A stretch of DNA of 64,000 bases from Larix kaempferi. Taxonomy: Eukaryota > Streptophyta > Pinopsida > Pinales > Pinaceae. The notes under the pieces were generated by a model. It saw only the letters and a program-made list of their open reading frames with translations, had not been told where the DNA came from and searched no databases. The stretch covers positions 6,260,501-6,324,500 of the forward strand of contig BSBM01000461.1 of assembly GCA_027924585.1 (NCBI GenBank), read 5' to 3'. Position 1 is the first letter of the stretch; each line of letters opens with the position of its first letter. This document shows positions 1 through 12,605 of the stretch, one piece after another. Position numbers and translations under genes: made by a program.

Positions 1-3000
1 GATTGATATAGTAATAAAAAAAAAAGGGCGTGCTATGGAAGTTAATAGAAATACAATAAATGTTTGCATGCATAAACATGCCTAGAAAGACTTATTTTAG
101 GTGCGAACATATCTCCTTTACATCCATAAAGAAAAGAAATGAGTGTTCATTGTACCCATGAACCTAGAAGGATAAATTACATATTAGGAAGGGACCTTGC
201 CAAGACACGCTTGTTTATGGTGTTAATCAGAATCCTTATGATGTAATTACAAGTTTAAAGATCTCAACAACTTCTCAGTGCCGAAGTTAATTTAGATAAT
301 TATGAAGAGAGAGTCAACTAAGTTATCAATGATTAAAGCTAATATGTGCCTATACGTAAGAATGTAGGTGTGGTGTCGATCTTTCTATAGTTAGCGTCCG
401 AAGTAAGTGAGTTTGACCTGATCTGCATTTATATGGAGGGACATATTTTGTATCAATATAGTGACTTCTTATGGCTCATGTTTCATTCGGGTAAGTGTCG
501 ACAAGATGTCATATGAGGGGGAGCTATGCTGTAACTCTCGAACCTAAGTTTTGAAGGATAAGTAAAATGACAAGGTGATATACCTTAGGAATGTAATGAA
601 CGAAGAAGTGTTCTAGTTCTATTAATTAAATGTAATGGTGAAGTCCACTTACATTTAATAATGCGTCGAATTGCCGAATAAATATACATTTGTGTTCAAA
701 TATTAAGGGATGATGGTTACCACTATTAGCGACCAGGATAATTGTGTTGCTTCCCATTATGTACCGGATCTACAGGTTATATAAGTATATATGGGAAGGG
801 TCATCGATAGAAACAAGAGATGCATTAACCAAATCTAATAAGGTAGTAAATGGAGTAAGGACATGCTAGGAAGGCCATAAAATGTGAGATAATTGAAAGT
901 CAATAACACTTGACCAATAGTCTAAAAACCGTTATAAATCAAGTACTTGGAATTTGTAATAAGACTATGTTTTAGGGGAAAAAGTGCATTTCCAATTATG
1001 AGAAATGATGAAATTATTTATGAAGGAGAATGGGTATCTTTCCAAACTGGCAAGAAAGGGAGTAAGATTATATGCGTATCTCATGTCTAGTGATAATGTG
1101 TAGTTGTATGAGACACCTAGATAGAGGTGGTAGGTCAATATTCAAGGTGTGTGTGAATGGATTTCCCTATTGGAAATTTAATTAGTATTAAGATGTGAGA
1201 GATATATATGTATTAAAATCAACACATTATTCACCTCACTACTACTAGATCAATGATCCTACTTGAAAAAAAAAAAGGCCTTAAGTACAGCTAAACACAT
1301 CATTCAAATCGTTGAAGCATCAATTGTGAACTCCTTAAGTGAAAGCAACTACGATATTACGAGAGACTAAGAGCTTATAGATAAATAATGGGATTCCTTG
1401 GTCTTAAAATTTACCTTTAATCAAATATGACATTATATAAATAATTCCTACTTCTTAATAAATATTAAGAATAATAATTGACGATAGACATCAATAAGAT
1501 TCGAAAGTTATGAAAGAAAATGGGGAATAGATAAGAAAGGGGTGTACGCGTAAGATCAATTAGGATATAATGATAACTAAAATTAAAGTATAAATTGATT
1601 ATGATGAATAGGACTAAGGTATGATTGACTGTGTAGAAGCATTCTAATACCATACAATGGTATAATGTATAAGTGATGAAGGGAAAGGAGTTGATTCATG
1701 AGGATTGGGAGTCAACTGTACTATTAGCCTATTTAATCAATACTATAAGGATAGAAGGGATCTATGTGTAAAAGGAAACCGTAAGTATTTTGGGGTATAA
1801 GATGAAACTTGCGTAGGTATTACACAATGTAAGTTGTGATGAAGTAAGACCAATTGTGGATATAAGAGGTGATATTTTAATATAAGAATGCATACCATGA
1901 GATAAAAGTAACATTACATAGCATTGAATCATGGATTTGATTATAAGTAATAAGGTTGAAACAAGCAGACAAAGTTCTAGCTAGTGGTCCGACGCACGAG
2001 ATCGTGCTTTAAAAGGAGTTTTCTATACGAAACACCGTAAGGGTTTAAACCAATAAGCGAAACATGTGCTTGCCTTAACTAAATCATGAGTGGTAATAAA
2101 ATGGAGTAAGAACTATTAATGTGCCCTCAAGCTAGTGGGGGATAGTCATACCTGATATCGGGAGAGAGAGAGACTTAGAAACACATTATATATTTAGATA
2201 AGATAATGGATGGAGATAAATTTGTTGGATACAAGGATAAGTATCCCTATGCATCATACTATGGAAAACACCATGCACTTAAACAAGGAGGTTGCATATA
2301 AAGCTTATTAAAAGACTATTTTCTTAAGGGGGTACATGAAGTTAGAATGAAAAGTTAAATATTGGGGTAATGGTGCAACAAGGTTTTGAGAAAATTTTGG
2401 ATTAATCCTACCTAATATAGTGATGATCTCGTGTAATAATAAGAGAGTCATAAGAATCTCAACACGGTCCTCAATTTAACTCAATTAAAGCGGTTGTTAT
2501 GAAGTTCTAATATGATTGAACATATTAAGTAATGATGTTTTCGTTCAACTTGTAGGATTAGACAAGGCCCTTACAAAGTATGTAAAGGTAGCTTGTGTGG
2601 GGAGAAAGAGTGGTGATGAACAAAACAATGGCATACCGGGATAAATACTAGTAATCACCCTTGCGATGGTAAGGATGGGAACAAAACTAGCTATGAGGTT
2701 CTTAAGGAAGTGAAGAAGTAATGGTTCCTCGGCAAATTATATTGGTTTGAAAATGAGAATAATAAATAAATACGATAACAATTGTATTTTGATAAGAAAT
2801 AGCCATGAAAACGTTGTAAACAATAACAGTTCTCCTAATTTAAGGATGTTATGATACTTTTGTTATTGTTTATTACCGATAAAGAAATAATAATGTATGA
2901 TGTTCGGATTTAAGGACATGAACCTTCTTCCCTAAGAGAGGTATGCAAACCTTAAGGGTCCTTGGCAGTTGCATGTTGAGTGGATACAGATTAAGAGTTC

Positions 3001-3401
3001 TAACGACCTCCAATTTAAATTGTTGACTAATTCATGCTAAGTTGGATCAATATAAGCTTTTGTAATGAGTAAACTTCTCTGGATGTTATAACTTGAAGGA
3101 TGTTGCTAAACGGTAAGAAGTAGGGTACTAAGGTGGATAACACTTGGTTATAACCTTAGGGATTCTAGAGATTCAATAGAAGAATTAATCTAAATGTTTC
3201 TTTAATTATTAGAATACATGTCAGGGGATAAAAGAAGCAAAGCCATAGGATAATACCGACATATTCGGTCAAGTCAAAGCTAAGTAAGACAATTATGGTC
3301 AATACCTACTACTTGCAAGAATGAAGAGGTTAGGCATCAAGATTTTCCCTGCATTATTATGACCGCAACTTCGGGATGAAGTTTCCTGAAGGGTGGGTGT
3401 A
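1..3401 (+). mobile_element. Decayed internal 3' part of a gypsy element (family A)
   Basis: No open frame of useful length survives. The region is placed as gypsy internal DNA from its right end: at 3308-3341 the plus strand reads TTCKNEEVRHQ followed by a frame-shifted FP, which resembles the end of the chromodomain in plant chromoviruses (usual form TTWEDEEVRHQFP). A purine-rich stretch (gaagggtgggtgta, 3388-3401) then leads directly into an LTR starting TGTAACGCCCC. This order, chromodomain end, polypurine tract, 3' LTR, is the normal gypsy order. The rest is too mutated to assign to reverse transcriptase or integrase by eye. The element continues to the left outside the window. The short minus-strand open frames in this stretch are chance. 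Confidence 0.55.
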
Positions 3402-6089
3402 TGTAACGCCCCATATTTTGACTAGGCATGTTTATGAGTTAAGCACCTTTCACTTTATTGCTTGTTATCTGTTGACTCAGCTAAATAGAGTGAACTATAT
3501 TTTCGGCATGTTAGACATGATGATATGTTGCTACTGTATTAATGATGTTACTATATTCATGTAGTTATTAAAGTTATGATTATCATGAGATTCTTTTATT
3601 TCATAATGACAGTGTATGTTTGATAATCGTCCTGGAGGAAATGTGATATATATGAGGTGGTAATTATGCTGTGATCGATTTGATGATTTTATGTGATGAA
3701 ATAAATGATGCTGACAATATGGATCAGACAATGATAGAATGGAAAATATATGTTTTAGCGTTTTCATTGATGAAATGTGAAATATATGGCGTTGTACGTG
3801 GATGGCATCCTATGATGAAATTGATAGAACTATTATATTCCATGCATACCTGTGATGTGATAAAATTGTGACGTGAAATAAAATGATGTTGATGATATGG
3901 ATCAATTGGTGATCGAATGGAAATGCTTGTTATAAAATGTGTATTCTGCGGAATGCTAACCTATAGGACACGAGGGCTATGGGATAGCCGGATACTTGAT
4001 CTGATATATGGATAAGAGCTTATCCATGTAGGGAACCTTAGCAACCGAAACTGATGATACGATGACATGGACCGATAATCTCGAGAGTAGAAGAGTAGGA
4101 TTTGATAAGGGCATAGGCCCAATATGTTGAGAGGGATGGATGTGTTTCCCACCCTATGTTCCTATGATACCCGAGGTCGTGGGAGGGCGATGCTGAGACA
4201 TGCTCCCCATGTATGTTGTGATGACGATGGTCGGATGCCTGCTAGGGGAGGATAGGTCCGCTGTTCAGTCGACGCTATCGCTCTCAAGTTCTATGTGGTC
4301 AGGTCGATGAGTCCGACATCCACTTTTGTACTAGCAAAGGAAGGATAGGGAGGATGTGGCAGTAGGTTAGGATGGGAGGATATGATAGTACTGTTGAGGG
4401 TTGGGTATTCCTTGACCTGGAGTTAGTGGTAGTAGGTAGCTTTCCTTATACCTGATTGATTGAACAAATGTAATCATAAAAATAATGAAATGGAATCCTA
4501 AAGGTTAACTGATAAAATAACCGACGACGTTTAGTAATATTATGATGAATGTATACTTGTTCAGTTTGCATAAGTATTATTGGTATTAGTTAGCTGTTAT
4601 GCATAGGAAATATGACGTATGTTTATAGTACATGTCCGTCTTTTGCATACGCTGGCCACGCATGCACATTATGCACATGCGCAATAATATTGGTTTACAA
4701 CATACTTATCAAGATTTAACAATGTTATAAGTTATCATAGATAACTCAATTAAGTATTTAGTTAATGACTTAATTAGTAAAAGGGTATCAAGTTCTAAGG
4801 TGTAAAAGAAGTTAATTAGTCTTTGTGTGTGAACATGGTAATGAACGATTAAAATAAGTGTCCTTAATTGCAAGTATCCTCAAGTGAATGTGTCTCCAAT
4901 ATGAAGTATGAAAGTTAAACACTAATACTGGAAGAGTGTACTCTATCATTGTTGATTATGATTAATTAAACCATTAAGTGTATTTCATTATTTATACCCA
5001 AAAATACTATGTTGACACTTATCAAATTAACAAATAATATTTTAATTATTATTCACAATTAATTTAATCACTATTATTATTAATCGTTATTGTTACTAAT
5101 ATTATTATTAAATTAATAATAATAGTGATAAGAACCCTTTTTATAAAGCATAGTGATTGAATAATAATAAATTTATTAAATAGATTATTCATTTAATTAA
5201 TTAACGGAATCATTCCAAGTAAATTAAAAGGATTGTTTAAATAAATTATTGAATAATTCCACTACCCGAGAGATATTTGGGTGATTTAAAATAATATATA
5301 ATCCACTTTTATGCCTTAAAAAGGGGTTGCATTAATGATTTGTACCTCCGAAAACGATGACAGCTAGGGCGGTGGAGTGATAAGGAAGCTATGGAATTAT
5401 GGAGGAAAAGATTTCTATAAAGAGGGGTTTTACAAAGTAGTAAGGGGGGATTGTGGGAGAACTGTGAGGATTTTTTTGTGAAATATGAGGGATGCCGAGG
5501 AGGGGGTTAACTCGATGCCGAGGAGGGGGTTAACTTGAAGCTTTGAGGAGGTGGGAAACTCAAAGGAAAAGACTGAGGAGGGGGTTAACTTAGCGAGATA
5601 TTACCATGGAAAGGTTCGATGGAAAGATGCTGTCGGGATTATCGGTATGTGGGCTCGGGGGCTAGGAAATCCGTTGATTTCCTAGGGTCAGCAAGATAAT
5701 AGCTGATCGGCAGGGTGGACACATCATTTTGGGTTGCTAAGGTAACCTACATAACCCACTACAGGAATCTTCTTACCTCACTGCAAATCTACAGGTCTAG
5801 GTATTTTACTGAGTTAGCTTGAATAAAAGGTATTTTCTTTTACTTTCAAATTATGCATGTTAAAAGAACAGAGTTGTAATGAAAATTTAAGTTAATGTTT
5901 ATTTAAATTACAAAGACATGTAAACATTTAGGTAACAGAGACATAGACGGTTGAATTTTTCCAGAAAACATAAGAGAAAACTTGGTATTTACAGGAAAAT
6001 ACAAATAGAGACCCAGTGCCTAGGCTAGGGCACTACAGGGTCACTCAACAGGTGCCCTTAAGGTCCACAGCCATTTTAGGGGCATTACA
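3402..6089 (+). repeat. 3' LTR of gypsy family A
   Basis: Starts TGTAACGCCCC and ends GGGGCATTACA, inverted ends of the kind usual in Tekay/Del-type plant gypsy LTRs. Length about 2.69 kb. A second copy of this LTR lies at about 21850-27430: the two share a block around 4210-4450 and 21890-22140 (gatgacgatgg, aggatgtgg, ggatgggaggata) and a block around 5630-5720 and 27220-27310 (tttcctaggg, tgatcggcagggt). It contains a short tandem motif, gaggagggggttaact, at about 5497-5590, also present at 27075-27145. No target duplication can be checked because the 5' LTR is outside the window. The last 50 bases resemble the start of the D LTRs read backwards, so the exact right border is less certain than the left. 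Confidence 0.6.
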
Positions 6090-6800
6090 ATATGTGGAGT
6101 CGGATTTAATTGATGAAATTTCTTATTGCTTAATAATTGGCCGTGTTTTGAAAAATGTGTTATGTGTACGTAAATATGATGCTTAATGATTAGATGTATG
6201 ATAAACTATAAGATGTGAATGAAAGAAACACATGTTGACAAAATGGCTTACTGATTTATGAAATATAGGATATTATGAGTAAACTATAATTGCTTAATGA
6301 TTAGCGGGTTTATGAAATGAATACTGACAAATGAGGACAAGACTATTAATATGTGCTTTTGAGAATGTGTGTAGTGACAGGTGAAATGGTTCACCGACGG
6401 ACACATAAAGGAATTGAAGGGTCGTAGAGTATGGATAAATAACACACGGAGAGAATGACGATGATGTCGACTTCCGAAAGAATTCCATTCATGAGTAGAG
6501 AAGCATTGATCCGCTTACTCAGGGGAAGCATGAGGTCGTGATATTTGGACCACAACAGAGTTGGTCACGTACGAGTTGGGGGGGCGCATAGTAAGAATAG
6601 ACTTAGTCCTCACTTCCATTAGTCTCCAATAGCGTGTAGATGGAGGATTGAAGGTAATGGATCATAAATCCCTACATGAAGTTCCCGCAAGTCATATGAA
6701 AAGATATCGGCAGAAGGACCCAATGATGTGGTGCCTTGCTGAGAAACAGAAATAACAGATGCAAGGACCCGACGATGTAGTACCTTTCCGAGAAAGTTGG
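6090..6800 (+). repeat. Left part of gypsy D' LTR, plus orientation
   Basis: This stretch aligns by eye, in reverse complement, with the D LTRs at 38960-40760 and 46020-46790. Shared landmarks are ggtgaaatggttcaccgacg (6380-6399), the segment with cacgtacgagttggggggg (6565-6583), agcgtgtagatggagga (6631-6647), ctacatgaagttcccgcaag (6673-6692) and ggacccaatgatgtgg (6717-6732). The very start expected for this LTR (TGTAGTGCCCC) is missing, so it begins about 60 bases inside the LTR. It is interrupted by the copia element and resumes at 13472. It is clearly more diverged from the D LTRs than those are from each other. Confidence 0.6.
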
Positions 6801-7011
6801 CATTTTTGAATTCTGATTACATGGCTGGATAGCCCTTCTCAAGACCATTCTTTTGAGCCCTAGATCGAACTTTTTGGTTGGGTAGAACTCCGGGAAAGTC
6901 AAACCCTAATTCTACCAAAAGTGCAATAAAATTCTGTTCCAGATTCCGGAAAAGTGAAAAGTAACATTTCCAGGTAATTCTACTCTATCTCTTGGACTCC
7001 CCCAAGAGAAG

Positions 7012-8025
7012 ATGGCTCCAAACACTAAGCTTGAAGACAATCTAGAAGGTATAGAGAATTTCTGGGCATGGAAATACAGAATTGGTCTCATTCTTGAAGA
7101 GAATGATCTTGCTCATTATATCAAGGAAGAAGTTGCAAAACCAGAAGGAGATGAAGCCAAAGAAAAGCACAGGAAGGATTTGATTAGGGCAAAGAGAATC
7201 ATAGCTGATTCTATTAAAGACCACTTGATTCCCCAAGTGGCCTCCAAGAAGACTCCAAAGGAAATGTATGATGCCCTAGGAAGAATGTATGAAGGAAAGA
7301 ACATCAATAGGAAGATGAATCTAAGGACTCAATTGAAGAGTACCAAGATGCAGAAAGGAGAATCCATTCAAGACTACTTCTCAAGGGTTTCACAAATCAA
7401 GGAACAACTAGATGCAATTGGTGATACTCTTGATGAGGATGAACTTGTGATGACTGCTCTCAATGGTCTCACTAGACCTTGGGAATCCTTCATACAAACC
7501 ATGTGTTCCAGGAAAGAGAGCATGAAGTTTGATATAGTATGGGAGGATTGTGTTCAAGAAGAAGCTAGGGTAGCCAACAGAGAAGCTCTTCTCAAAGAGG
7601 ATGACCAAGCTTTGGCCACCCATACCAAAAGAAGAAGAATAGGTCATCTCAAGAAAGTTGACCACAAAGGATCTCAACACTTCTCTAGACCTAAAAAGAG
7701 AAAAGGACCATTTCCAGTAAGAGATCTTTCCACAGTCGAATGCTACAACTGTGATAAGCTAGGACACATCTCCAGATTTTGTCCTTCACAAAAGAAGAAG
7801 TTTGTCCACAAAAGACACCATGCACATATGGCAGAAAATGATAGTGAAGAAGAAGAAGAGAAAGAAGATGAAGAAGAAGAAGAGGTAGAGGTAAGGCCTA
7901 AAAGTAAAAGATATAAGGTGAAGAAAGAAGATCCAGAAGAATATGTTCTATTCTCTCCACTCTCTGGATCTGTATCTCCTGGAGAAGATACATGGCTCAT
8001 TGACAGTGTGCTTCTAAGCACATGA
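7012..8025 (+). pseudogene. gag: copia gag, ending in a frameshift at the protease active site
   Basis: This open frame of 337 codons encodes the capsid-nucleocapsid protein that packages the element's RNA. The first 200 residues fit the copia gag type (UBN2-like), with the typical N-terminal FWAWKYRIGLILEENDL. A CCHC zinc knuckle, CYNCDKLGHISRFC, lies at residues 244-257 and binds RNA. A strongly acidic stretch follows at about residues 275-300. The start at 7012 is the first ATG after the leader and has gag similarity from its beginning. The frame ends at 8025 only because one base is missing near 8007: the protease motif should read DSGASKHM but the frame slips after Asp-Ser. In an intact element this frame would run on into pol. 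Confidence 0.85.
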
Positions 8026-9518
8026 CAGGTCAAAGGAAGACCTTCTCAAATCTTGAAGAAAAGTCTTCTACACAAAAGGTATCTCTAGGAGATGACTACC
8101 AATATCCCATCAAAGGAATTGGTGAAGCTAGCTATAAGCTAGATTCAGGAACACCCTTGAAGATGAAAGACATCTTATATGTACCAGGTTTAAAGAAGAA
8201 CCTTCTCTCTATCTCAACACTAGATAAGAAAGGTTTTAGAGTAGCTTTCATAGATGGACAAGTACTCATGTGGTACAAATGAAAGACAATTAAAGATGCA
8301 ATTGTTATTGGTGAAGAAGAAGGAGGTCTCTATAAGCTCAAGGGCCATCCAGAAGCTGCCCTTGCTCATGAGATCTCTAGCCCCAGTGAGCTATGGCATA
8401 GAAGATTAGCTCACATAAACTATAAAGCCTTACCCTATGTAAGCAAGGTAGTAATGGGATTACCATATTTGAAAGCTGATCATGATGGCTCATGTAAAGG
8501 GTGTAAGAAAGGGAAAAATATCAAGAACCCCTTTCCAAAGAGTGAAACAAAGAATAACAACATTTTAGAGCTAATACACTCAGATGTATGTGGACCAATG
8601 CCCACCACTTCTCTAAGTGGGTTTGAATACTATCTTTAATTCATTGATGACCATTCAAGGAAAACTTGGATATACTTCCTGAAAGGTAAGATTGAAGTAT
8701 TTGGAAAATTCAAAGAGTTCAAGGCTCTAATAGAAAATCTATCAGATAAGAGAATCAAAATTCTCAGAATAGATAATGGCGGAGAATTTACCTCAAAGGA
8801 ATTTGAGGACTTTTGTAAAGAAGTTGGAATTAAAAGGGAACTAACTAGTCCATACAATCCCCAACAAAATGGGGTGGCTGAAAGGAAAAATAGAACAATC
8901 ATGGAAGCTGTAAAGACCATGATACATGACCAAGATCTTCCCATGTATCTATGGGCCGAAGCAGCCAAGACAGCAGTATATGTGCAAAATAGATTATCTC
9001 ATAGTGCTCTTGATTTCAAAACTCCAGAAGAAGTGTTTATAGGTAAGAAGCCTGAGGTAAGTCATCTTAAAATATTTGGGTGTCCTGTGTACATCCACAT
9101 TCCAAAAGAAAAGAGAACCAAGTTGGACCCTTCTGGTAAGAAGGGGATTTTTGTTGGTTATTGTGAATCATCCAAAGCCTTCAGAATTTACATTCCAGGT
9201 TTTCATCACATAGAAATAAGTAGAGATGTAACGTTTGATGAAGAAGCAGCTCTCAAGAAATCCAGGAAGTGCCAACTTGAAGAAATCTATGAAGAAGATA
9301 CTTCTCCCAGAATCATAGAGGTTATGCCCATTCCTGAAGATGATTCTCCAGAGGATCATGATATGTTGGAACCACAAGAGCCTCCTATTTCAGAATTATC
9401 TAAGAAAAGAAGGCCAGCATGGGCTAGAGATATTATTCAAGGGGCTGAAAGATATGGAGCTCCTGAAGGCTTCACTAGAGAAAGAAAGAAACCAAAGCTA
9501 CATGGCTTTAATGTGTGA
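8008..9518 (+). pseudogene. pol: copia pol, protease and integrase part
   Basis: The frame resumes at SKHMTGQ (8014 onward) after the one-base loss and stays in one frame to 9518. Two in-frame stops break it, TGA at 8280-8282 and TAA at 8637-8639. Protease residues occupy the first 80 codons. The integrase zinc-binding region is visible as WHRRLAH (about 8394) and CKGCKKGK (about 8494). The catalytic core carries HSDVCGPM (8578), LRIDNGGEF (8764) and NGVAERKNRTIMEAVK (8871), which supply the D, D and E residues. The C-terminal part has the copia signature GIFVGYCESSKAFRIY. The frame then shifts near 9490-9510 into the reverse transcriptase frame. Integrase would insert the cDNA copy into the genome; this copy cannot make it. 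Confidence 0.85.
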
Positions 9519-11112
9519 TCTTGTGGATCAACTACCTACCAGCTATGAAGAGGCAACTCAGAAGAAAGAATGGGTAGAAGCAATGACAAAAGAATATCAG
9601 TCAATAATGAAAAATGATGTTTGGGATATAGTCTCCAAACCAAAAGATAAAAGTGTGGTTTCTTCCAAATGGATCTTCAAGATAAAACATGCTACAGATG
9701 GTAGCATTGAAAAATACAAGGCAAGATTTGTAGCCAGAGGATTCTCTAAGAAGGAGGTAATTGACTATGAAGAAACATTTGCACCAGTTGCTAGGTATAC
9801 TTCAATTAGAACTATCATGGCACTTGCATCCATGATGAAGTGGAAATTACACCAAATGGATGTTAAGACAGCTTTTCTAAATGGTGTAATTGAGGAAGAA
9901 GTATACATAGAGCAACCACAAGGGTTTGAGGTTAATGACGGAAGGACTCATGTATGCAAACTGAAAAAGGCATTATATGGGTTGAAACAAGCTCCCAGGG
10001 CTTGGTACGGAAGGATTGACAATTTCTTAACTAGCATGGGCTTTACCAAAAGTAAAGTTGACCCCAATCTTTATCTCAAGGTGATGGATGATGAACCAGT
10101 TATATTTTTGTTATATGTAGATGATCTATTTCTAACTGGAAATGAGAATCAAATTATTGAAAGCAAGAAGAAGCTTTCTTCAGAATTCGAGATGAAAAAT
10201 CTCGGATTAATGCACTACTTCTTAGGCTTAGAAGTATGGAAAGAACCAAAAGGAATATTTCTAAATCAAGGTACGTATACTGTGGAGATTCTCAAAAGAT
10301 TTGATATGTTGGAGTGTAAAGCCATGGCCACTCCCATGGACTCCAACTTGAAGTTGTTAGTTAATGATTCATCAGAATTAGTGGACATAACCTTATACAA
10401 ACAAATCATTGGATCATTGATGTACTTAACTAATACTAGGCCTGATATATGCTTTGATGTAAATACCCTAAGTCAGTATCTAGTAGAACCTAGAAAGGTC
10501 CACTTAATAGCTGCAAAGCATGTAATGAGGTACCTAAAAGGTACATTAGATTTTGGCCTATATTATCTCGGAGGTCATGAACTCAGGTTACATGGTTACT
10601 CAGATTCTAACTGGGCAGGTAGTGTCTCAGACATAAAAAGTACTTCAGGAGGATGTTATGGTCTTGGATCTGCCATGATTTCCTGGTTCAGCAAGAAACA
10701 ATCTATTGTGGCTCTCAGTACTGCTGAAGCAGAATAGATAGCTGCCTGCTCTGCCAGCTGTGAAGCAGTATGGTTTCGGAAACTTTTATCTGGAGTGTTT
10801 GACTTAGAAATGGATCCCACTGTGATTATGTGTGATAATCAAAGCTGCATCAAGATGACTGAAAATCCTGTGTTTCACGATAAGTCAAAACACATAGAGA
10901 TCCGATACTTTTATATACAAGATATGGTGTAGAGAGGAGCTATCAAGCTCGAGTATATAAGCACTGAGGATCAGATTGCTGATATCTTGACCAAACCTCT
11001 GTCTCGAGTAAAGTTAGAACACTTCCGAGACAAGCTTGGTGTAGTTCAAAAGGGACCCTCCTCGAAAGGGGGAGTAGCACAGTATCTAATAACTAGTCTG
11101 TCTCATCAATGA
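9490..11112 (+). pseudogene. pol: copia pol, reverse transcriptase and RNase H part
   Basis: After the frameshift the sequence reads MALMCDLVDQLPTSYEEAT and continues through a complete copia reverse transcriptase: KARFVARGFSKKE, VKTAFLNGVIEEEVYIEQP, KALYGLKQAPRAWY and the catalytic YVDD (10114-10125). RNase H follows with SDSNWAGSVSDIKSTSG, ALSTAEAE and HIEIRYFYI, then the conserved DILTKPL. Two in-frame stops interrupt RNase H, TAG at 10735-10737 and TAG at 10930-10932. The normal end of the polyprotein is TGA at 11110-11112. The core motifs are intact, so decay is recent compared with the gypsy remnants nearby. Confidence 0.9.
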
Positions 11113-11180
11113 TGAGGATACCTTTTTACTGCACTTAGTTACTTAGAATTATTTAGACTTAGAACTCTTATATTTTTTTT

Positions 11181-11402
11181 TGATGATGATGATGATACAT
11201 GTTTTGATATACATGTTTGATGATGATGATATATGTTTTGATATACATGCTTGATGATGATGATGATACATGTTTTGATATACATGCTTGATGATGATGA
11301 TGATACATGCTTTGATATATATGTTTGATGATGATGATGATACATGTTTGATGATGATGATACATGTTTTGATGATGAGAATACATGTTTTGTTATACAT
11401 GT
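11181..11402 (+). repeat. Tandem array 1 in Copia-1 tail (gatgat/tacatg)
   Basis: Alternating runs of (tga)n and tacatgttttgatatacatg, with units of roughly 20 to 42 bases repeated about seven times. It starts 68 bases after the end of the pol frame. Long minus-strand open frames rich in histidine and serine across it are a by-product of the repeat. Confidence 0.85.
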
Positions 11403-11403
11403 T

Positions 11404-11735
11404 GTGAGGGGATTGGATCATCCCTGGACTTCAGTCCTAAAGTTGAGCCGTAGACGTATGTCTTCGAGAATGAAGTTCTTGGTGAACATGTGAGGGGATT
11501 GGATCATCCCTGGACTTCAGTCCTAAAGTTGAGCCGTAGACGTATGTCTTCGAGAATGAAGTTCTTGGGGAACATGTGAGGGGATTGGATCATCCCTGGA
11601 CCTCAGTCCTAAAAAAGAGCCATAGACATATGTCTCCGAGAACTAAATCATGAATGAACAGGTAAGAGGATTGGATCGTCCTCGGACTATGGTCCTTTGA
11701 ATTGAGCCATAGACATGAGGTCTTCGATAACTGAA
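11404..11735 (+). repeat. Tandem array 2 in Copia-1 tail, 86-bp unit, four copies
   Basis: Units start at 11404, 11490, 11576 and 11662, exactly 86 bases apart. The first two are nearly identical, the third has a few changes and the fourth is diverged and shorter. Each unit contains ggattggatcatccctggac and a gagccgtagacgtatgtctt segment. Confidence 0.9.
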
Positions 11736-12120
11736 TGATAGGACTGGATCATCCCTGGACCTTAGTTCAAAAGGTACTTGATAGGAATGGATCGTCCCTG
11801 GACTTCGGTTCAAAAGGTACACGATAGAAATGGATCGTCCCTGGACCTCGGTTCAAAAGGTACACGATAGGACTGGATTGTCCCTGGACTTCGGTTCAAA
11901 AGGTACACGATAGGATTGGATCGTCCCTGGACCTCGGTTCAAAAGGTACATGATAGGACTGGATCGTCCCTGGACTTCGGTTCAAAAGGCACATGATAGG
12001 ACTGGATCGTCCTTGGACCTCGATTCAAAAGGTACACGATAGGACTGGATCGTCCCTCGACTTTGGTTCAAAAGGCACATGATAGGACTGGATCGTCCCT
12101 GGACCTCGGTTCAAAATGTA
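11736..12120 (+). repeat. Tandem array 3 in Copia-1 tail, 43-bp unit, nine copies
   Basis: Units start at about 11736 and recur every 43 bases up to 12081. The consensus contains gataggactggatcgtccc followed by tggacctcggttcaaaaggt. The core ggatcgtccctggac is shared with array 2, so array 3 probably arose by amplification of part of an array 2 unit. Confidence 0.9.
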
Positions 12121-12145
12121 TGTGACAAATCCTAGAATTGCTCTA

Positions 12146-12475
12146 GGTTACATCCAGCATGAAACAGGGCTGGCTCTGCAGATGTGATACATCCAGCATG
12201 AAACAGGGCTGGCTCTGTAGATGTTATAGATCTAGCATGAAACAGGGCTGGCTCTGTAGATGTGATACATCCAGCATGAAATAGGGCTGGCTCTGTAGAT
12301 GTGATACATCCAGCATGAAACAGGGTTGGCTCTGTAGATGTGATACATCCATCATGAAACAGGGCTGGCTCTGTAGACGTGACACATCCAGTATGAAAGA
12401 GGACTCGCTCTGTGGTACTAAATCCTAGATCTGATCTAGGTCACATCCAGTATGAAAAAGGACTAGCACTGTGGT
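12146..12475 (+). repeat. Tandem array 4 in Copia-1 tail, 39-bp unit, about eight copies
   Basis: Units contain acatccagcatgaaacaggg followed by ctggctctgtagatgtgat. The spacing is 39 bases in the centre; the first and last units are diverged (for example ccagtatgaaagaggactcg). Confidence 0.9.
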
Positions 12476-12605
12476 TGGGATTAGATCGTCCCTAGACATG
12501 AGACTTGTCTTAAAGAGATAAGGATTGATCATCCTGGAACTTGATTTGGATTGTATCATCCATGGACCTATGTCCTAAAGAGAGTAAGATTGATCATCCT
12601 ATAAT

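Noticed and set aside
3402-6089. Solo LTR of family A
   Set aside because: A polypurine tract and chromodomain-like sequence lie directly upstream, and the flanks gtgta and atatg do not form a target duplication, so it is a 3' LTR.
7743-8033. Ser-rich minus-strand frame of 96 codons
   Set aside because: Shadow of the acidic stretch of copia gag on the plus strand.
11139-11421. Minus-strand open frames rich in His, Ser and Ile over array 1
   Set aside because: They arise from the (tga)n and tacatg repeats in all frames; there is no domain and the region is the non-coding tail of Copia-1.
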